Shown: positions 1 to 7,917 of the stretch, one piece after another | Numbering within the stretch: the first letter of the stretch is position 1 | How the letters are laid out: every line of letters starts with the position of its first letter | Assembly (NCBI GenBank): GCA_036732565.1 | Contig: DAINCF010000178.1 | Coordinates: 1 to 13,032, forward strand | Source of the DNA: JAIVJN01 sp036732565 | GTDB lineage: Bacteria; Acidobacteriota; Vicinamibacteria; Vicinamibacterales; UBA2999 | DNA: 13,032 bases | Direction of reading: 5' to 3' | Position numbers and translations under genes: made by a program | Notes under the pieces: model-generated | What the model was told of the DNA's origin: nothing | Seen by the model: only the letters and a program-made list of their open reading frames with translations | Database searches by the model: none

Positions 1-2
1 GG

Positions 3-761
3 GCGGATGCCCTGTGTGGCGCCGGCGCGCTCGCCTGGTTCCAGGGGGACACCGAACTGGCACGCGCGCGGCTCGATCAAGCTGTGACGATCGCACGAGC
101 GCTTGATGCGCGCCAGGTGCTCGCGCGGTCGCTGGATTTTCTCGGTCAGGTGCGAGCGGATCTACAGGAGCTCGACCCCGCGCTCGCGTGCGCCACCGAA
201 GCGGTCGACGTGTCGCGCTCGATCGGCAATCGCTGGGAACTGGCGGTCGCGCTGATCGGCCTGGGCAACGTGCTGTTATTCGTCGGCCGGGATGAATCCG
301 CCGAAGCGCAATACGAGGAGAGCGCCTCCCTCTGCCGCGCGATTCCAGACCCCTGGGTTCTTGGCATGGCGCTACGCAACATCGGGATCGTCGCGCGCCG
401 GCGCGGACATCTCGCCGAGTCGATCGCCAGACTTCGCGACAGCCTCACGGCGCTGGCCGATCTCGACGAGCAGTGGTTCGTGTCGCGAACCCTGGAAGAA
501 CTGTCGACGACGCTCACCATGGCGGGTGAGTGGAGGCGAGCCACGATGCTGTTGGGCGCGGCGGAAGCACTACGCGAGGGGGTTGGGGCGGTCGTCTTGG
601 CCGTGCGCCACGACGAGTACGCAAAGGCGCTGTCGCAGCTGCGCGCCGCGCGCGGTGATACCGAGTTCGCGGACACCTGGGCCCGGGGAAGATCCCTGGC
701 GAGGGACCGCGTCATCGGGCTCGCACTGGATACGAAGGTATGGGGCGATACCTTCGTCTGA
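3..761 (+). CDS. TPR-rich C-terminal part of a LuxR/AfsR-like regulator (5' truncated by window edge)
   Basis: The frame is open from base 3, so the true start lies left of the window; 252 residues are visible. The visible part is alpha-helical tetratricopeptide repeats, with units such as GLGNVLLFVGRDESAEAQYE and LRNIGIVARRRGHLAESIAR, each the usual 'L..LG.....G....A' pattern. The segment ATMLLGAAEALREGVGA followed by a WARGRSLARDRVIGLALD tail is the characteristic end of large bacterial ATPase/TPR signalling proteins (BTAD, LuxR-MalT or kinase-linked). In those families the ATPase and DNA-binding or kinase domain lies N-terminal or, in classical LuxR members, after this tail. Here the protein stops nine residues past it, so no C-terminal HTH exists and any effector domain must be upstream and unseen. 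A GTG at 84 is an internal codon, not a likely start. Family assignment is fair; the exact class cannot be decided from the C-terminus. Confidence 0.72.
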   Translation, partial: ADALCGAGALAWFQGDTELARARLDQAVTIARALDARQVLARSLDFLGQVRADLQELDPALACATEAVDVSRSIGNRWELAVALIGLGNVLLFVGRDESAEAQYEESASLCRAIPDPWVLGMALRNIGIVARRRGHLAESIARLRDSLTALADLDEQWFVSRTLEELSTTLTMAGEWRRATMLLGAAEALREGVGAVVLAVRHDEYAKALSQLRAARGDTEFADTWARGRSLARDRVIGLALDTKVWGDTFV

Positions 762-810
762 TAGATCTGGTGTCGCGCATCTGATTTCATTCGGGTCGAG
801 GAGAACACCC

Positions 811-2043
811 ATGACCCCAGCCACTGCGACACAACAGGTCAGCGAGCAGCCAGCAGAGACGCATGCCATTCGTCCGTTTCGCGTGAGCGTTCCAGAAGCG
901 GAACTCACCGAATTGCGCAGGCGCATCAACGCGACCAGGTGGCCTGAACGAGAAACGGTTGCCGATGCGTCGCAAGGCGTGCAGCTCGCGACGATTCAGG
1001 CGCTGGCGCGCTATTGGGCGACAGACTACGACTGGCGAAAGATCGAAGCGAAGATGAACGCCCTGCCGCAGTTCATGACCGAGATCGATGGACTGGACAT
1101 TCATTTCATGCACGTCCGTTCAAAACACGAAGATGCGTTGCCGCTGATCGTGACGCACGGATGGCCAGGCTCGATCATCGAGCAGATGAAGATCATCGAT
1201 CCGCTGACCAATCCCACCGCACATGGCGGCAATGCATCCGATGCGTTCCACCTGGTGATCCCGTCAATACCGGGCTACGGATATTCAGGCAAACCGACCA
1301 TCGCCGGGTGGGATTGTCCCCACATCGCGCGTGCCTGGGTCGTGCTGATGAAGCGCCTCGGGTACACGAAATTCGTGGCGCAAGGCGGCGATTGGGGCGC
1401 GGTGGTCGTCGACATGATGGGCGTCCTGGCACCCCCCGAGTTGCTTGGCATCCACACCAACATGCCTGGTGTCTTTCCAGGCGCCATCGACCAGGCGGCT
1501 TTTTCCGGGGCGCCGGCGCCATCGGGTCTCTCAGCCGACGAGAAGGTCGCCTACGAGCGTTTGCAGTTCGTCTATCAAAAGGGCATCGGCTACGGGTACC
1601 AACTGGGATTGCACCCGCAGACGATGTACGGAATCGCGGATTCACCGGTCGGCCTGGCGGCCTATTTCCTCGATCACGACGCGCGCAGCTATGAGCTCAT
1701 CGCGCGCGTCTTCAACGGACAGTCCGAGGGCCTCACGCGCGACGACATCCTCGACAACATCACGATCGCCTGGTTGACGAACACCGCGCTCTCTGGCGCC
1801 CGTCTCTACTGGGAGACGTTCGGCAAACTCGGGTATTTCAATGTCAAAGGCGTCTCCATCCCGGTTGCCGTGAGCGTCTTCCCTGACGAGCTCTATCCAG
1901 CACCCCGGAGTTGGGCCGAGCAGGCGTATCCCAAACTGATCCACTACAACAAGGTCGAGATAGGCGGGCACTTCGCGGCCTGGGAGCAGCCGGAGCTCTT
2001 CTCAGAAGAGGTTCGCGTCGGCTTCCGCTCGCTGCGCAAGTAG
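811..2043 (+). CDS. Epoxide hydrolase, EHN-domain type (alpha/beta hydrolase)
   Basis: This 410-residue protein should add water to epoxides to give diols, in the microsomal-type epoxide hydrolase family. The N-terminal EHN lid domain spans about residues 20-105 (IRPFRVSVPEAELTELRRRI, then YDWRKIEAKMNALPQF). The alpha/beta-hydrolase fold follows: HGWPG oxyanion motif at 116-120, PGYGYS at 154-159, nucleophile elbow GGDWG at 192-196 with Asp194 as the expected nucleophile, FPDELY near 357-362 with Glu360 as the likely acid, and GGHFAAWEQP with His387 as the base. All catalytic positions expected for the family are present and the length is typical. No signal peptide is evident, so it is probably cytoplasmic. 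The ATG at 811 is chosen because GAGGAG sits seven bases upstream and the EHN domain starts soon after; the frame is open back to 292 but that stretch overlaps the upstream gene. It is first in a same-strand run with the cupin and thioredoxin-like genes. The natural substrate is unknown. Confidence 0.93.
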   Translation: MTPATATQQVSEQPAETHAIRPFRVSVPEAELTELRRRINATRWPERETVADASQGVQLATIQALARYWATDYDWRKIEAKMNALPQFMTEIDGLDIHFMHVRSKHEDALPLIVTHGWPGSIIEQMKIIDPLTNPTAHGGNASDAFHLVIPSIPGYGYSGKPTIAGWDCPHIARAWVVLMKRLGYTKFVAQGGDWGAVVVDMMGVLAPPELLGIHTNMPGVFPGAIDQAAFSGAPAPSGLSADEKVAYERLQFVYQKGIGYGYQLGLHPQTMYGIADSPVGLAAYFLDHDARSYELIARVFNGQSEGLTRDDILDNITIAWLTNTALSGARLYWETFGKLGYFNVKGVSIPVAVSVFPDELYPAPRSWAEQAYPKLIHYNKVEIGGHFAAWEQPELFSEEVRVGFRSLRK

Positions 2044-2061
2044 GGGAGCAGGGGGGGCGCC

Positions 2062-2460
2062 ATGAAAACGACACGAATAACGACCGCAATATTGATCGCC
2101 GCAAGCGGTCTGGCGCTGCACGTCGTGCGCGCGCAGCCGCCCGGAGTCAATCGGATCGATCTCCAGCGGCACGATCTGAGCGTCCCCGGACGCGAGGTCG
2201 TTCAGGTGCGGGTCGAGCTCGTGCCGGGGGTGGCGTTCCCCAATCACACGCATCCGGGCGAAGAGATCATCAATGTCCTCGAAGGCTCGCTCGAGTATCA
2301 GGTCGAGGGCCACGCGCCAGTGACGCTCGAGGCCGGCGACGTCTTGTTCGTGCCGGCCGGAGCGATCCACTCGGCGAAGAACGTCGGCAGCGGCATCGGG
2401 GCGGAGCTCGCCACTTATATCGTCGAGAAGGGCAAGCCGCTCCTCACGCTCGTCAAGTGA
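2062..2460 (+). CDS. Exported single-domain cupin protein
   Basis: A 132-residue small beta-barrel protein. It begins with a Sec-type signal peptide: KTTR, a hydrophobic stretch (residues 6-20), and a possible cleavage site after VVRA (residue 24), so it is predicted periplasmic. The cupin core carries both conserved motifs: GVAFPNHTHPGEEIINVLEG (56-75) supplies metal ligands His62, His64 and Glu68, and AGDVLFVPAGAIHSAKN (91-107) supplies His103. All four usual cupin ligands are thus present, which is compatible with a bound divalent metal, but the reaction, if any, cannot be inferred from the fold. The ATG at 2062 follows a purine-rich stretch (AGGGGAGCAGGGGGG) and lies 18 bases after the epoxide hydrolase stop. 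The next gene starts at, or 8 bases after, its stop, so the three genes are probably one transcript. Confidence 0.88.
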   Translation: MKTTRITTAILIAASGLALHVVRAQPPGVNRIDLQRHDLSVPGREVVQVRVELVPGVAFPNHTHPGEEIINVLEGSLEYQVEGHAPVTLEAGDVLFVPAGAIHSAKNVGSGIGAELATYIVEKGKPLLTLVK

Positions 2461-2468
2461 GTGCGCAG

Positions 2469-3581
2469 ATGGACTATGACCGCCGACACTTTCTTGGCAA
2501 TGCCGCGATGGCGATGGTAGCCGCGCAGCTCGGCATGCTCGGCCCCCTTCGCGCCGAAGGCGCTTCGGCGAGCCTCGCCGAAGCCGTGGTGGAGGCGGGG
2601 ACGGCCGAGGCGGAGAATCGCGAGCCACGTGAGCTGGCCGCGCTCGGCCGCGCGACCGAGTGGCTCAATTCGCCCCGCCTGACGGCGGCAAGCCTGCACG
2701 GGAAGGTCGTGCTCGTCGACTTCTGCACCTATACCTGTATCAACTGGCTGCGCACGCTGCCGTACATTCGCGCGTGGTCGCAGAAGTACAGGCAGGGGCT
2801 CGTCGTGATCGGCGTGCACACTCCCGAGTTCGCGTTCGAACAGAACCTCGACAACGTGCGTCGCGCCGTGCAGCAGCTGAAGATCGAACATCCGATCGTG
2901 ATCGACAACGACTATGCCATCTGGCGCGCATTCAAGAACAACTACTGGCCCGCTCTCTACTTCATCGACGCGCGCGGACGCGTTCGCCAGCATCACTTCG
3001 GCGAGGGCGAGTACGACCGATCCGAGAAGGCCATTCAACGGTTGCTGGCGGAAACGGGCGCCGCTGGCATCGGTGACGGCCTGGTGTCGGTCGATGCCAG
3101 CGGGATTGAAGTGCCAGCTGATTGGGGCAACTTGAAGTCTCCGGAAAACTACCTCGGCTACGACCGCACCGAGAACTTCGCGTCGCCCGGCGGTGCCACA
3201 CTGGATCGGCGTCGTGTCTACGCTGCCCCCACGGGTGTGGCGCTCAATCACTGGGCCCTCGCTGGCGAGTGGGCGATGGCCAGGCAGGTAGCGGTCCTGA
3301 GCGGGGCCCCCGGGCGAATCGTGTGTCGCTTTCACGCTCGCGACGTTCACCTCGTCATGGGACCGCCACGGCCCGGGAGCCCGGTGCGCTTTCGCGTGTC
3401 AATCGACGGCCAGCCGCCAGCCGCCGCCCACGGCCTCGACGTGGACGAGGGCGGGAACGGCACGGTCGTGGAACAGCGCCTGTATCAGCTGATTCGACAG
3501 CCGAAACCAATCGTCGATCGGACCGTCGAGATCGAATTCCTTGATTCGGGCGTAGAGACCTTTGCCTTCACGTTCGGCTAG
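2469..3581 (+). CDS. Tat-exported thioredoxin-fold (DipZ C-terminal-like) protein with altered active site
   Basis: This 370-residue protein has three parts. Residues 4-29 form a twin-arginine leader (DRRHFLG plus a hydrophobic run), predicting folded export. Residues 62-195 are a TlpA/DipZ-like thioredoxin fold, with GKVVLVDF, then CTYTCINWLRTLPY (86-99), VIGVHTPEFAFE and a Pro at 161 in the cis-Pro region (NNYWPALYF). Residues 225-370 are the beta-rich C-terminal domain found in the exported half of DipZ-like proteins (YDRTENFASPGG, RIVCRFHARDVHLVMGP, ending VETFAFTFG). The usual CxxC (CINC) reads C90-I-N-W93, so the resolving cysteine is absent, while Cys86 replaces the Trp usually found four residues earlier. 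A classical CxxC oxidoreductase cycle is therefore doubtful; Cys86/Cys90 could pair instead. The start is uncertain: ATG 2469 fits the Tat leader, while an in-frame GTG at 2457 overlaps the cupin stop (GTGA) and would add four residues. Confidence 0.87.
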   Translation: MDYDRRHFLGNAAMAMVAAQLGMLGPLRAEGASASLAEAVVEAGTAEAENREPRELAALGRATEWLNSPRLTAASLHGKVVLVDFCTYTCINWLRTLPYIRAWSQKYRQGLVVIGVHTPEFAFEQNLDNVRRAVQQLKIEHPIVIDNDYAIWRAFKNNYWPALYFIDARGRVRQHHFGEGEYDRSEKAIQRLLAETGAAGIGDGLVSVDASGIEVPADWGNLKSPENYLGYDRTENFASPGGATLDRRRVYAAPTGVALNHWALAGEWAMARQVAVLSGAPGRIVCRFHARDVHLVMGPPRPGSPVRFRVSIDGQPPAAAHGLDVDEGGNGTVVEQRLYQLIRQPKPIVDRTVEIEFLDSGVETFAFTFG

Positions 3582-3582
3582 A

Positions 3583-3804
3583 CGAGATCGGACGGTCTGG
3601 GACCTCGAGACCGTCGCGCTCGCGGGTGAACAAACGCGCCTGGTCGGCCACGACGGGGAGTCCCTGGGCGGGATGGTGGCGTCGTTCATGACGTTCCCCG
3701 AGCACGGGATCGTCGTGTCCGTGACGTCGAACGTCTCCTACGCGGACACGTTCGCGGTCGCGTTGAACATCGCGCAGGCCTTCGCGGGAACAGGCGAGAA
3801 GTAG
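3583..3804 (+). pseudogene. C-terminal remnant of a serine beta-lactamase-like hydrolase
   Basis: The 73 codons between the thioredoxin-like stop and a TAG at 3802 encode a recognisable end of a class C beta-lactamase/serine hydrolase: GHDGESLGGMV near 3646-3678, where HDG takes the place of the KTG/HTG box, then ASFMTFPEHGIVVSVTSN, YADTFAVALNIAQAFAG and a short tail. The SxxK and YxN active-site boxes and the N-terminal roughly 300 residues expected of the family are missing, and the preceding bases belong to another gene. No ribosome binding site or sensible start codon precedes the homologous part. I read it as the stump of a deleted gene. Recognition of the family rests on memory of C-terminal beta-strand/helix patterns, not on a search. 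Confidence 0.68.
3591..3615 (+). terminator. Candidate hairpin terminator after the thioredoxin-like gene
   Basis: A perfect 8-base inverted repeat, GACGGTCT (3591-3598) and AGACCGTC (3608-3615), is separated by a 9-base loop. It begins 10 bases after the stop codon of the thioredoxin-like gene. There is no T-tract afterwards, so it may be an mRNA-end stabiliser or weak terminator rather than a canonical intrinsic terminator. It lies within the degenerate hydrolase fragment. Confidence 0.45.
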
Positions 3805-3824
3805 TATCTGAACGGAGCGTTCAC

Positions 3825-4547
3825 ATGAGAATTGGCATCATCGGCGCGGGTGGCATGGGAGGGATCCTTGCGCGCCACCTCGCCAAGCGCGGCCATCACG
3901 TCTCGATCGCGAACTCGAGAGGGCCCGAGACCTTGACCGCGTTGGCGGCCGAGATCGGCGCGACGCCCGTGTCCGTTGTCGACGCCGCCCAAGGTCGGGA
4001 AGTCGTCATCATCGCCATCCCGACGAAGGCCGTCGCCGATCTTCCGAAGGCGTTGTTTGCGAGCGCGCCGAGCAGCGTCGTCGTCGTCGATATCGGCAAC
4101 TACCATCCCGAGCTGCGCGATGGCCGAATCGATGCCATCGACCGGGGCCTGCTCGATAGCCAGTGGGTCGCGCAGCAGATCGGGCGTCCCGTGATCAAGG
4201 CGTTCAACAACATCCTCGCCACCAGCCTGTTCGAAAAGGGGGTTCCGAGCGGCACGACGGGGCGGATCGCGCTCTCGGTCTTCGGCGATTCGTTGGACGC
4301 CAAGGCCGCCGTGCTTCGCCTCGTCGACGAGCTTGGCTTCGACCCTGTCGACGCCGGCGATCTGGACAATTCCTGGCGGCAGCAGCCCGGAACGCCGGCG
4401 TACTGCCGGGACCTTGAAGCCGATGCTCTCCGGCGCGCGCTCGCTGAAGCAGATCGAAGCCGGATTGCGGAATACCGCGCCGAACGGGAGGCTCAAATCA
4501 GGCGGGATATCGCGGCCCAGACGCCGATCGGCTCAATGCGTCAATGA
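3825..4547 (+). CDS. NADP oxidoreductase, coenzyme F420-dependent-like (Rossmann NAD(P)-binding protein)
   Basis: A 240-residue protein starting directly with a Rossmann fold: MRIGIIGAGGMGG has the GxGxxG motif at residues 7-12, and the second strand ends in IANSRGPE (28-35), where Ser/Arg would hold the NADP 2'-phosphate as in F420:NADPH oxidoreductases. Further family marks are VIIAIPTKAV (61-70), VVVVDIGNYHP (85-95), KAFNNILA (125-132) and the late SWRQQPGTPAYC (183-194). It most resembles the short F420-dependent NADP reductase-like group (Pfam F420_oxidored), many of which do not use F420, so the substrate is open. The C-terminal roughly 35 residues are a charged helix, probably for dimer packing. 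GGAG sits 9 bases before the ATG. Its stop overlaps the SDR start by ATGA, indicating translational coupling of two nicotinamide-dependent enzymes. Confidence 0.86.
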   Translation: MRIGIIGAGGMGGILARHLAKRGHHVSIANSRGPETLTALAAEIGATPVSVVDAAQGREVVIIAIPTKAVADLPKALFASAPSSVVVVDIGNYHPELRDGRIDAIDRGLLDSQWVAQQIGRPVIKAFNNILATSLFEKGVPSGTTGRIALSVFGDSLDAKAAVLRLVDELGFDPVDAGDLDNSWRQQPGTPAYCRDLEADALRRALAEADRSRIAEYRAEREAQIRRDIAAQTPIGSMRQ

Positions 4548-5461
4548 GCAGCGTGATGCGGCTTGACGGCAAGGTAGCCCTCGTCGCCGGCGCGACGCGG
4601 GGAGCGGGCCGCGGGATCGCCGTCGAGCTCGGCGCAGCTGGTGCGACCGTGTACTGCACCGGCCGCACGACGCGCGCGACACCCTCTGAAATGAATCGGC
4701 CGGAAACGATCGAAGAGACAGCCGCGCTCGTCGATGAGGCCGGCGGCCGCGGCGTTGCGGTTCGGGTGGATCACCTCGTGCCCGATGACGTCCGTGCACT
4801 GGTGGATCGCATCAGAGGTGAGCAGGGCGCGCTGCACATCCTGGTGAACGACATCTTCGGCGCAACCAAGATCGAGTGGAACAAGTCGGTCTGGGAATCG
4901 GACCTGGACTACGGGCTCCGCACGTGGCGATTGGCGGTCGAGACGCACGCCATCACCAGCCACTTCGCGATCCCGCTGCTGATTCAACGGCCAGGGGGGC
5001 TCCTCGTCGAGGTCAACGACGGAACAGCGGAATACAACGAGCGCCACTACCGGAACTCCTTCTTTTACGACCTGAGCAAAGCCGCCGTCCTCCGCATGGC
5101 ATTCGCGCTCGGCCATGAGCTGAAGCCGCACGGAGCAACGGCGGTGTCGCTGTCGCCGGGATGGCTGCGGTCGGAGGCGATGCTCGAGGCGTTTCGCGTC
5201 ACCGAAGCGACCTGGCGTGACGCGACGAAGATCCAGCCGCATTTCGCCATTTCGGAAAGTCCGGCGTTTGTCGGCCGCGCCGTCGGCGCCCTGGCGACGG
5301 ACCCGGATGTCTCGCGCTGGAACGGCTTGTCGCTCTCCAGCGGACAGCTCGCGAAGATCTACGGCTTCACCGATCGCGATGGCAGCCAACCCGACGCCTG
5401 GCGCTACATGGTCGAAGTCCAGGACCCGGGAAAGCCGGCCGATGTCACGGGCTACCGGTAG
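4544..5461 (+). CDS. Short-chain dehydrogenase/reductase (SDR) family oxidoreductase
   Basis: A 305-residue SDR. The cofactor motif is VAGATRGAGRGIA (14-26), an NADP(H)-type arrangement with Arg residues after strand 2 (CTGRTTR, 38-44). The usual NNAG is replaced by LVNDIFG (100-106). The catalytic YxxxK is Tyr175 and Lys179 in FFYDLSK. Where the catalytic Ser is usually found the sequence is VEVNDGTAEYN (155-165), with no Ser; this variant recurs in the long SDR subgroup whose C-terminus contains ATDPDVSRWNGLSLSSGQLA and ends VQDPGKPADVTGYR, as here. The long C-terminal extension distinguishes it from the 250-residue classical SDRs. The start at 4544 overlaps the upstream stop by four bases; ATG 4556, four codons later, is a possible alternative since neither has a clear ribosome binding site. 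It ends 12 bases from the convergent permease gene, leaving no room for a separate terminator. Confidence 0.9.
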   Translation: MSSVMRLDGKVALVAGATRGAGRGIAVELGAAGATVYCTGRTTRATPSEMNRPETIEETAALVDEAGGRGVAVRVDHLVPDDVRALVDRIRGEQGALHILVNDIFGATKIEWNKSVWESDLDYGLRTWRLAVETHAITSHFAIPLLIQRPGGLLVEVNDGTAEYNERHYRNSFFYDLSKAAVLRMAFALGHELKPHGATAVSLSPGWLRSEAMLEAFRVTEATWRDATKIQPHFAISESPAFVGRAVGALATDPDVSRWNGLSLSSGQLAKIYGFTDRDGSQPDAWRYMVEVQDPGKPADVTGYR

Positions 5462-5473
5462 CCACGGTCTTGG

Positions 5474-7912
5474 TCATTCAGCTCTCAACGCCATCAGTGG
5501 GTCGATCTTGATCGCGCGCCGTGCGGGGATGTAGCCGGCCGCGAGTGTCACGGCGAACAGCACGAGTGGAATGACGGCGAACGTCACCGGATCCGCGGGC
5601 CCGATCCCAAACAACAGGTGCACCAGGAACGGCGTCGCCATCAACGCGATGATCGACCCCACGACGATCCCGATGGCCGCCAAGGTCAGCGCTTGCCTGA
5701 GGACGAGTGACAGGACGTTGCCGCGTGTCGCACCAATGGCCATGCGGACCCCGAGCTCACGCGTTCGTTGGCTGACCGTATATGCCATCACGCCGTACAG
5801 TCCGACCGCCGCCAACGACAGCGCGAGCAGGCCGAACGTGCTCAGCAGCGTTGCCGCCATGCGTTGTCGATACAGCGACACGCCGACGTGCTCCGCCAGC
5901 GTGGTTGGCTCGAACACCGGCATGAGTGGGTCGAGCGCGGCGATTTCGGCCTGCACCGAGCGGAACATCTGCTCCGGGTCAACCGCCGAGCGCGCGACCA
6001 GGATCATGTTGGAGCGGTAGTCCTGCAACAGCGGCAGATAGAAGAAAGGCTGCGGGGGCTCGCTCAAACTACGGTTCTTGACGTCTTTCGCCACGCCCAC
6101 GATCTCCAGCCAGGAGTCGCCCACTTTCAGACGGTGGCCAAGCGCCTCGCCGCCCGGCCAGAAGCGCTGCGCCATCGTCTCGTTGATGACCACCACGCGC
6201 CGGGTGCTTTCGTGATCGCGGTCCTCGACACCACGGCCCTGGACCAGGGGAATCCGCATCGTCTCGAAGTAGCGCGGGCCGACGGTCTCGTAGTTGAACC
6301 GCATGTCTTCGCCGCGTGCGGGCGCATGGCCATCGATCTCGACGTTCGCGAACGCGATCCCACTCAACGTGAGTGGCAGTCGTCGCGCCAGCGTCGCCGC
6401 GCGAACCCCCGGCATGGCTCGCACGCGCTCGACGAGCTGACGGTAGAACTCACGCCCGCGACTCTCGTCGTACCCGCTCAAGAACGGATCGAAGGACGCC
6501 AGCAGCACGCGATCAGAATCGAAGCCCGGATTCGCCTGATACGCTTCGCGCAAACTGCGGACCAGTAGTCCTGCACCGACCAACGCCACCATCGACAGGG
6601 CGACCTGTGCGATCACGAGGATGTGGCGCACCGACAGTCTGCGCACGCCGCGCTCGAATGTCGACGTGTGGTCTTTCAGGGCTGCGACGAGGTCTGGTTT
6701 CGACGCGTGAAGAGTCGGAGCCAGTCCGCAGAGCACGGTCGTGACCACGGTCAGCGCCAACGTGAACGCGAAGACGATGGTGTCGGGCCTGGTATCGAAG
6801 TTCACCTCGAATCCGGACGGCGGCAGGAAGGCGGGAAGCGTGCGGGCCGTCCAGTACGCGACCGTCAGTCCCAGCGCGCCGCCGAGGAACGCGAGGACCA
6901 GGCTCTCGGTCAGCATCTGCCGCACCAATCTCTTCCGGCTGCCGCCCAGGGCCAGGCGGAGCGCGATCTCCTTCCGTCGGGAGAGGGCGCGTCCCAGCAG
7001 GAGGTTGGCGACGTTCGCGCACGCGATCAGCAGCACTACGCCCACAGCGCCCATGAGGACGGCGAGCGCCGATTGAAGACTCCGCTTCAGGCTGAACGGC
7101 GAGCCGGGCAGCGAAAACACGGCGACGCTCAGCTGGTCGTTGCTCTGCGGGTAGACCTGTTCCAGCTGACGCGCGAGCGAGCCGAGATTGGTCTGCGCCT
7201 GCTCGACGGTCGCGCCCGGTTTCAAGCGGCCCATCACCATGAGCCAGCGACTCGCGCGGTCCGTCAACGAAAAGTGCGGACGCGCGACGTAGTCCTTCAT
7301 CATCACCGGCGTCCACACGTCGATGGCGGCGCCGGCGAAGGGGCTGCCGAACTCGTGCGGGGTGACGCCGATCACCGTAAAGTCGCGCTCGTTCAACGTG
7401 ACGCTTTGGCCAATCACCGCTCGGTCGGCGCCGAAGCGGCGCTGCCACAATCCGTGCCCAAGCACGACGACCGGATGGGCGTTTGGCGTGCGATCCTCCT
7501 CGGGCAGGAACGTACGGCCGATGAGCGCCTTCACCCCGAGCACGTCGAAGTAGTTGCCAGAGACGACCGCGCCCCGGACGCGCTCCGGTTTCCCGCCGCG
7601 TCCAAGGCTCATGGCCATCACCTGGTGAGCGGTCAATCCGGCGAGCGTCTCGTTGCGATCGCGGAGATCCCGATAGTCGAGATACGACAGCGACAGAGCG
7701 GAGTTGTTTCGGGTGGCCCCCCACACCTCGACGAGATCGTCCGGACGCTCGACGCCCGGCAACGGCTCGAGGAAGACTGCCTTGATCCACGTGAAGATCG
7801 TCGCGTTCGCCCCGATTCCCAGGGCCAATGTGATGACCACCGCTGATGCAAAGCCAGGCTGCTTCCGTAACGTGCGCAGGCTGTATCGAACGTCTTGCCA
7901 GAAGGCTTCCAT
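5474..7912 (-). CDS. ADOP-family ABC transporter permease (MacB/FtsX type)
   Basis: An 812-residue inner-membrane permease with two MacB-periplasmic/FtsX modules. TM1 (22-44, VVITLALGIGANATIF) is followed by a large extracytoplasmic MacB_PCD domain (45-275). The first FtsX core has TMs near 280-306, 337-359 and 380-400, with the cytoplasmic coupling segment RKEIALRLALGGSRKRLVRQ. A second module starts at TM 432-453 (ALSMVALVGAGLLVRSL), has another extracytoplasmic domain (460-680), and ends with TMs 687-711, 739-762 and 778-797 around RTRELGVRMAIGATRGNV and the closing GYIPARRAIKIDPLMALR. This duplicated layout is the acidobacterial ADOP type, normally without its own ATPase; none is encoded nearby. 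I chose ATG 7912 because family members begin M-x5-D-(L/V)-R-Y, as here (MEAFWQDVRY). A GTG at 7921 overlaps the merR stop (GTGA) and is the alternative. Likely cotranscribed with the regulator. Cargo unknown. Confidence 0.93.
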   Translation of the reverse strand: MEAFWQDVRYSLRTLRKQPGFASAVVITLALGIGANATIFTWIKAVFLEPLPGVERPDDLVEVWGATRNNSALSLSYLDYRDLRDRNETLAGLTAHQVMAMSLGRGGKPERVRGAVVSGNYFDVLGVKALIGRTFLPEEDRTPNAHPVVVLGHGLWQRRFGADRAVIGQSVTLNERDFTVIGVTPHEFGSPFAGAAIDVWTPVMMKDYVARPHFSLTDRASRWLMVMGRLKPGATVEQAQTNLGSLARQLEQVYPQSNDQLSVAVFSLPGSPFSLKRSLQSALAVLMGAVGVVLLIACANVANLLLGRALSRRKEIALRLALGGSRKRLVRQMLTESLVLAFLGGALGLTVAYWTARTLPAFLPPSGFEVNFDTRPDTIVFAFTLALTVVTTVLCGLAPTLHASKPDLVAALKDHTSTFERGVRRLSVRHILVIAQVALSMVALVGAGLLVRSLREAYQANPGFDSDRVLLASFDPFLSGYDESRGREFYRQLVERVRAMPGVRAATLARRLPLTLSGIAFANVEIDGHAPARGEDMRFNYETVGPRYFETMRIPLVQGRGVEDRDHESTRRVVVINETMAQRFWPGGEALGHRLKVGDSWLEIVGVAKDVKNRSLSEPPQPFFYLPLLQDYRSNMILVARSAVDPEQMFRSVQAEIAALDPLMPVFEPTTLAEHVGVSLYRQRMAATLLSTFGLLALSLAAVGLYGVMAYTVSQRTRELGVRMAIGATRGNVLSLVLRQALTLAAIGIVVGSIIALMATPFLVHLLFGIGPADPVTFAVIPLVLFAVTLAAGYIPARRAIKIDPLMALRAE

Positions 7913-7917
7913 CGCTC

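Noticed and set aside
292..810. Long open frame running into the epoxide hydrolase gene from upstream
   Set aside because: It lies over the TPR gene in another frame, is arginine/proline/serine-rich, and ATG 811 has a good ribosome site just before the EHN domain.
1911..2468. Open frame upstream of the thioredoxin-like gene in the same frame
   Set aside because: It overlaps the epoxide hydrolase end and the whole cupin gene, and is arginine-rich; the Tat leader sets the start at about 2457-2469.
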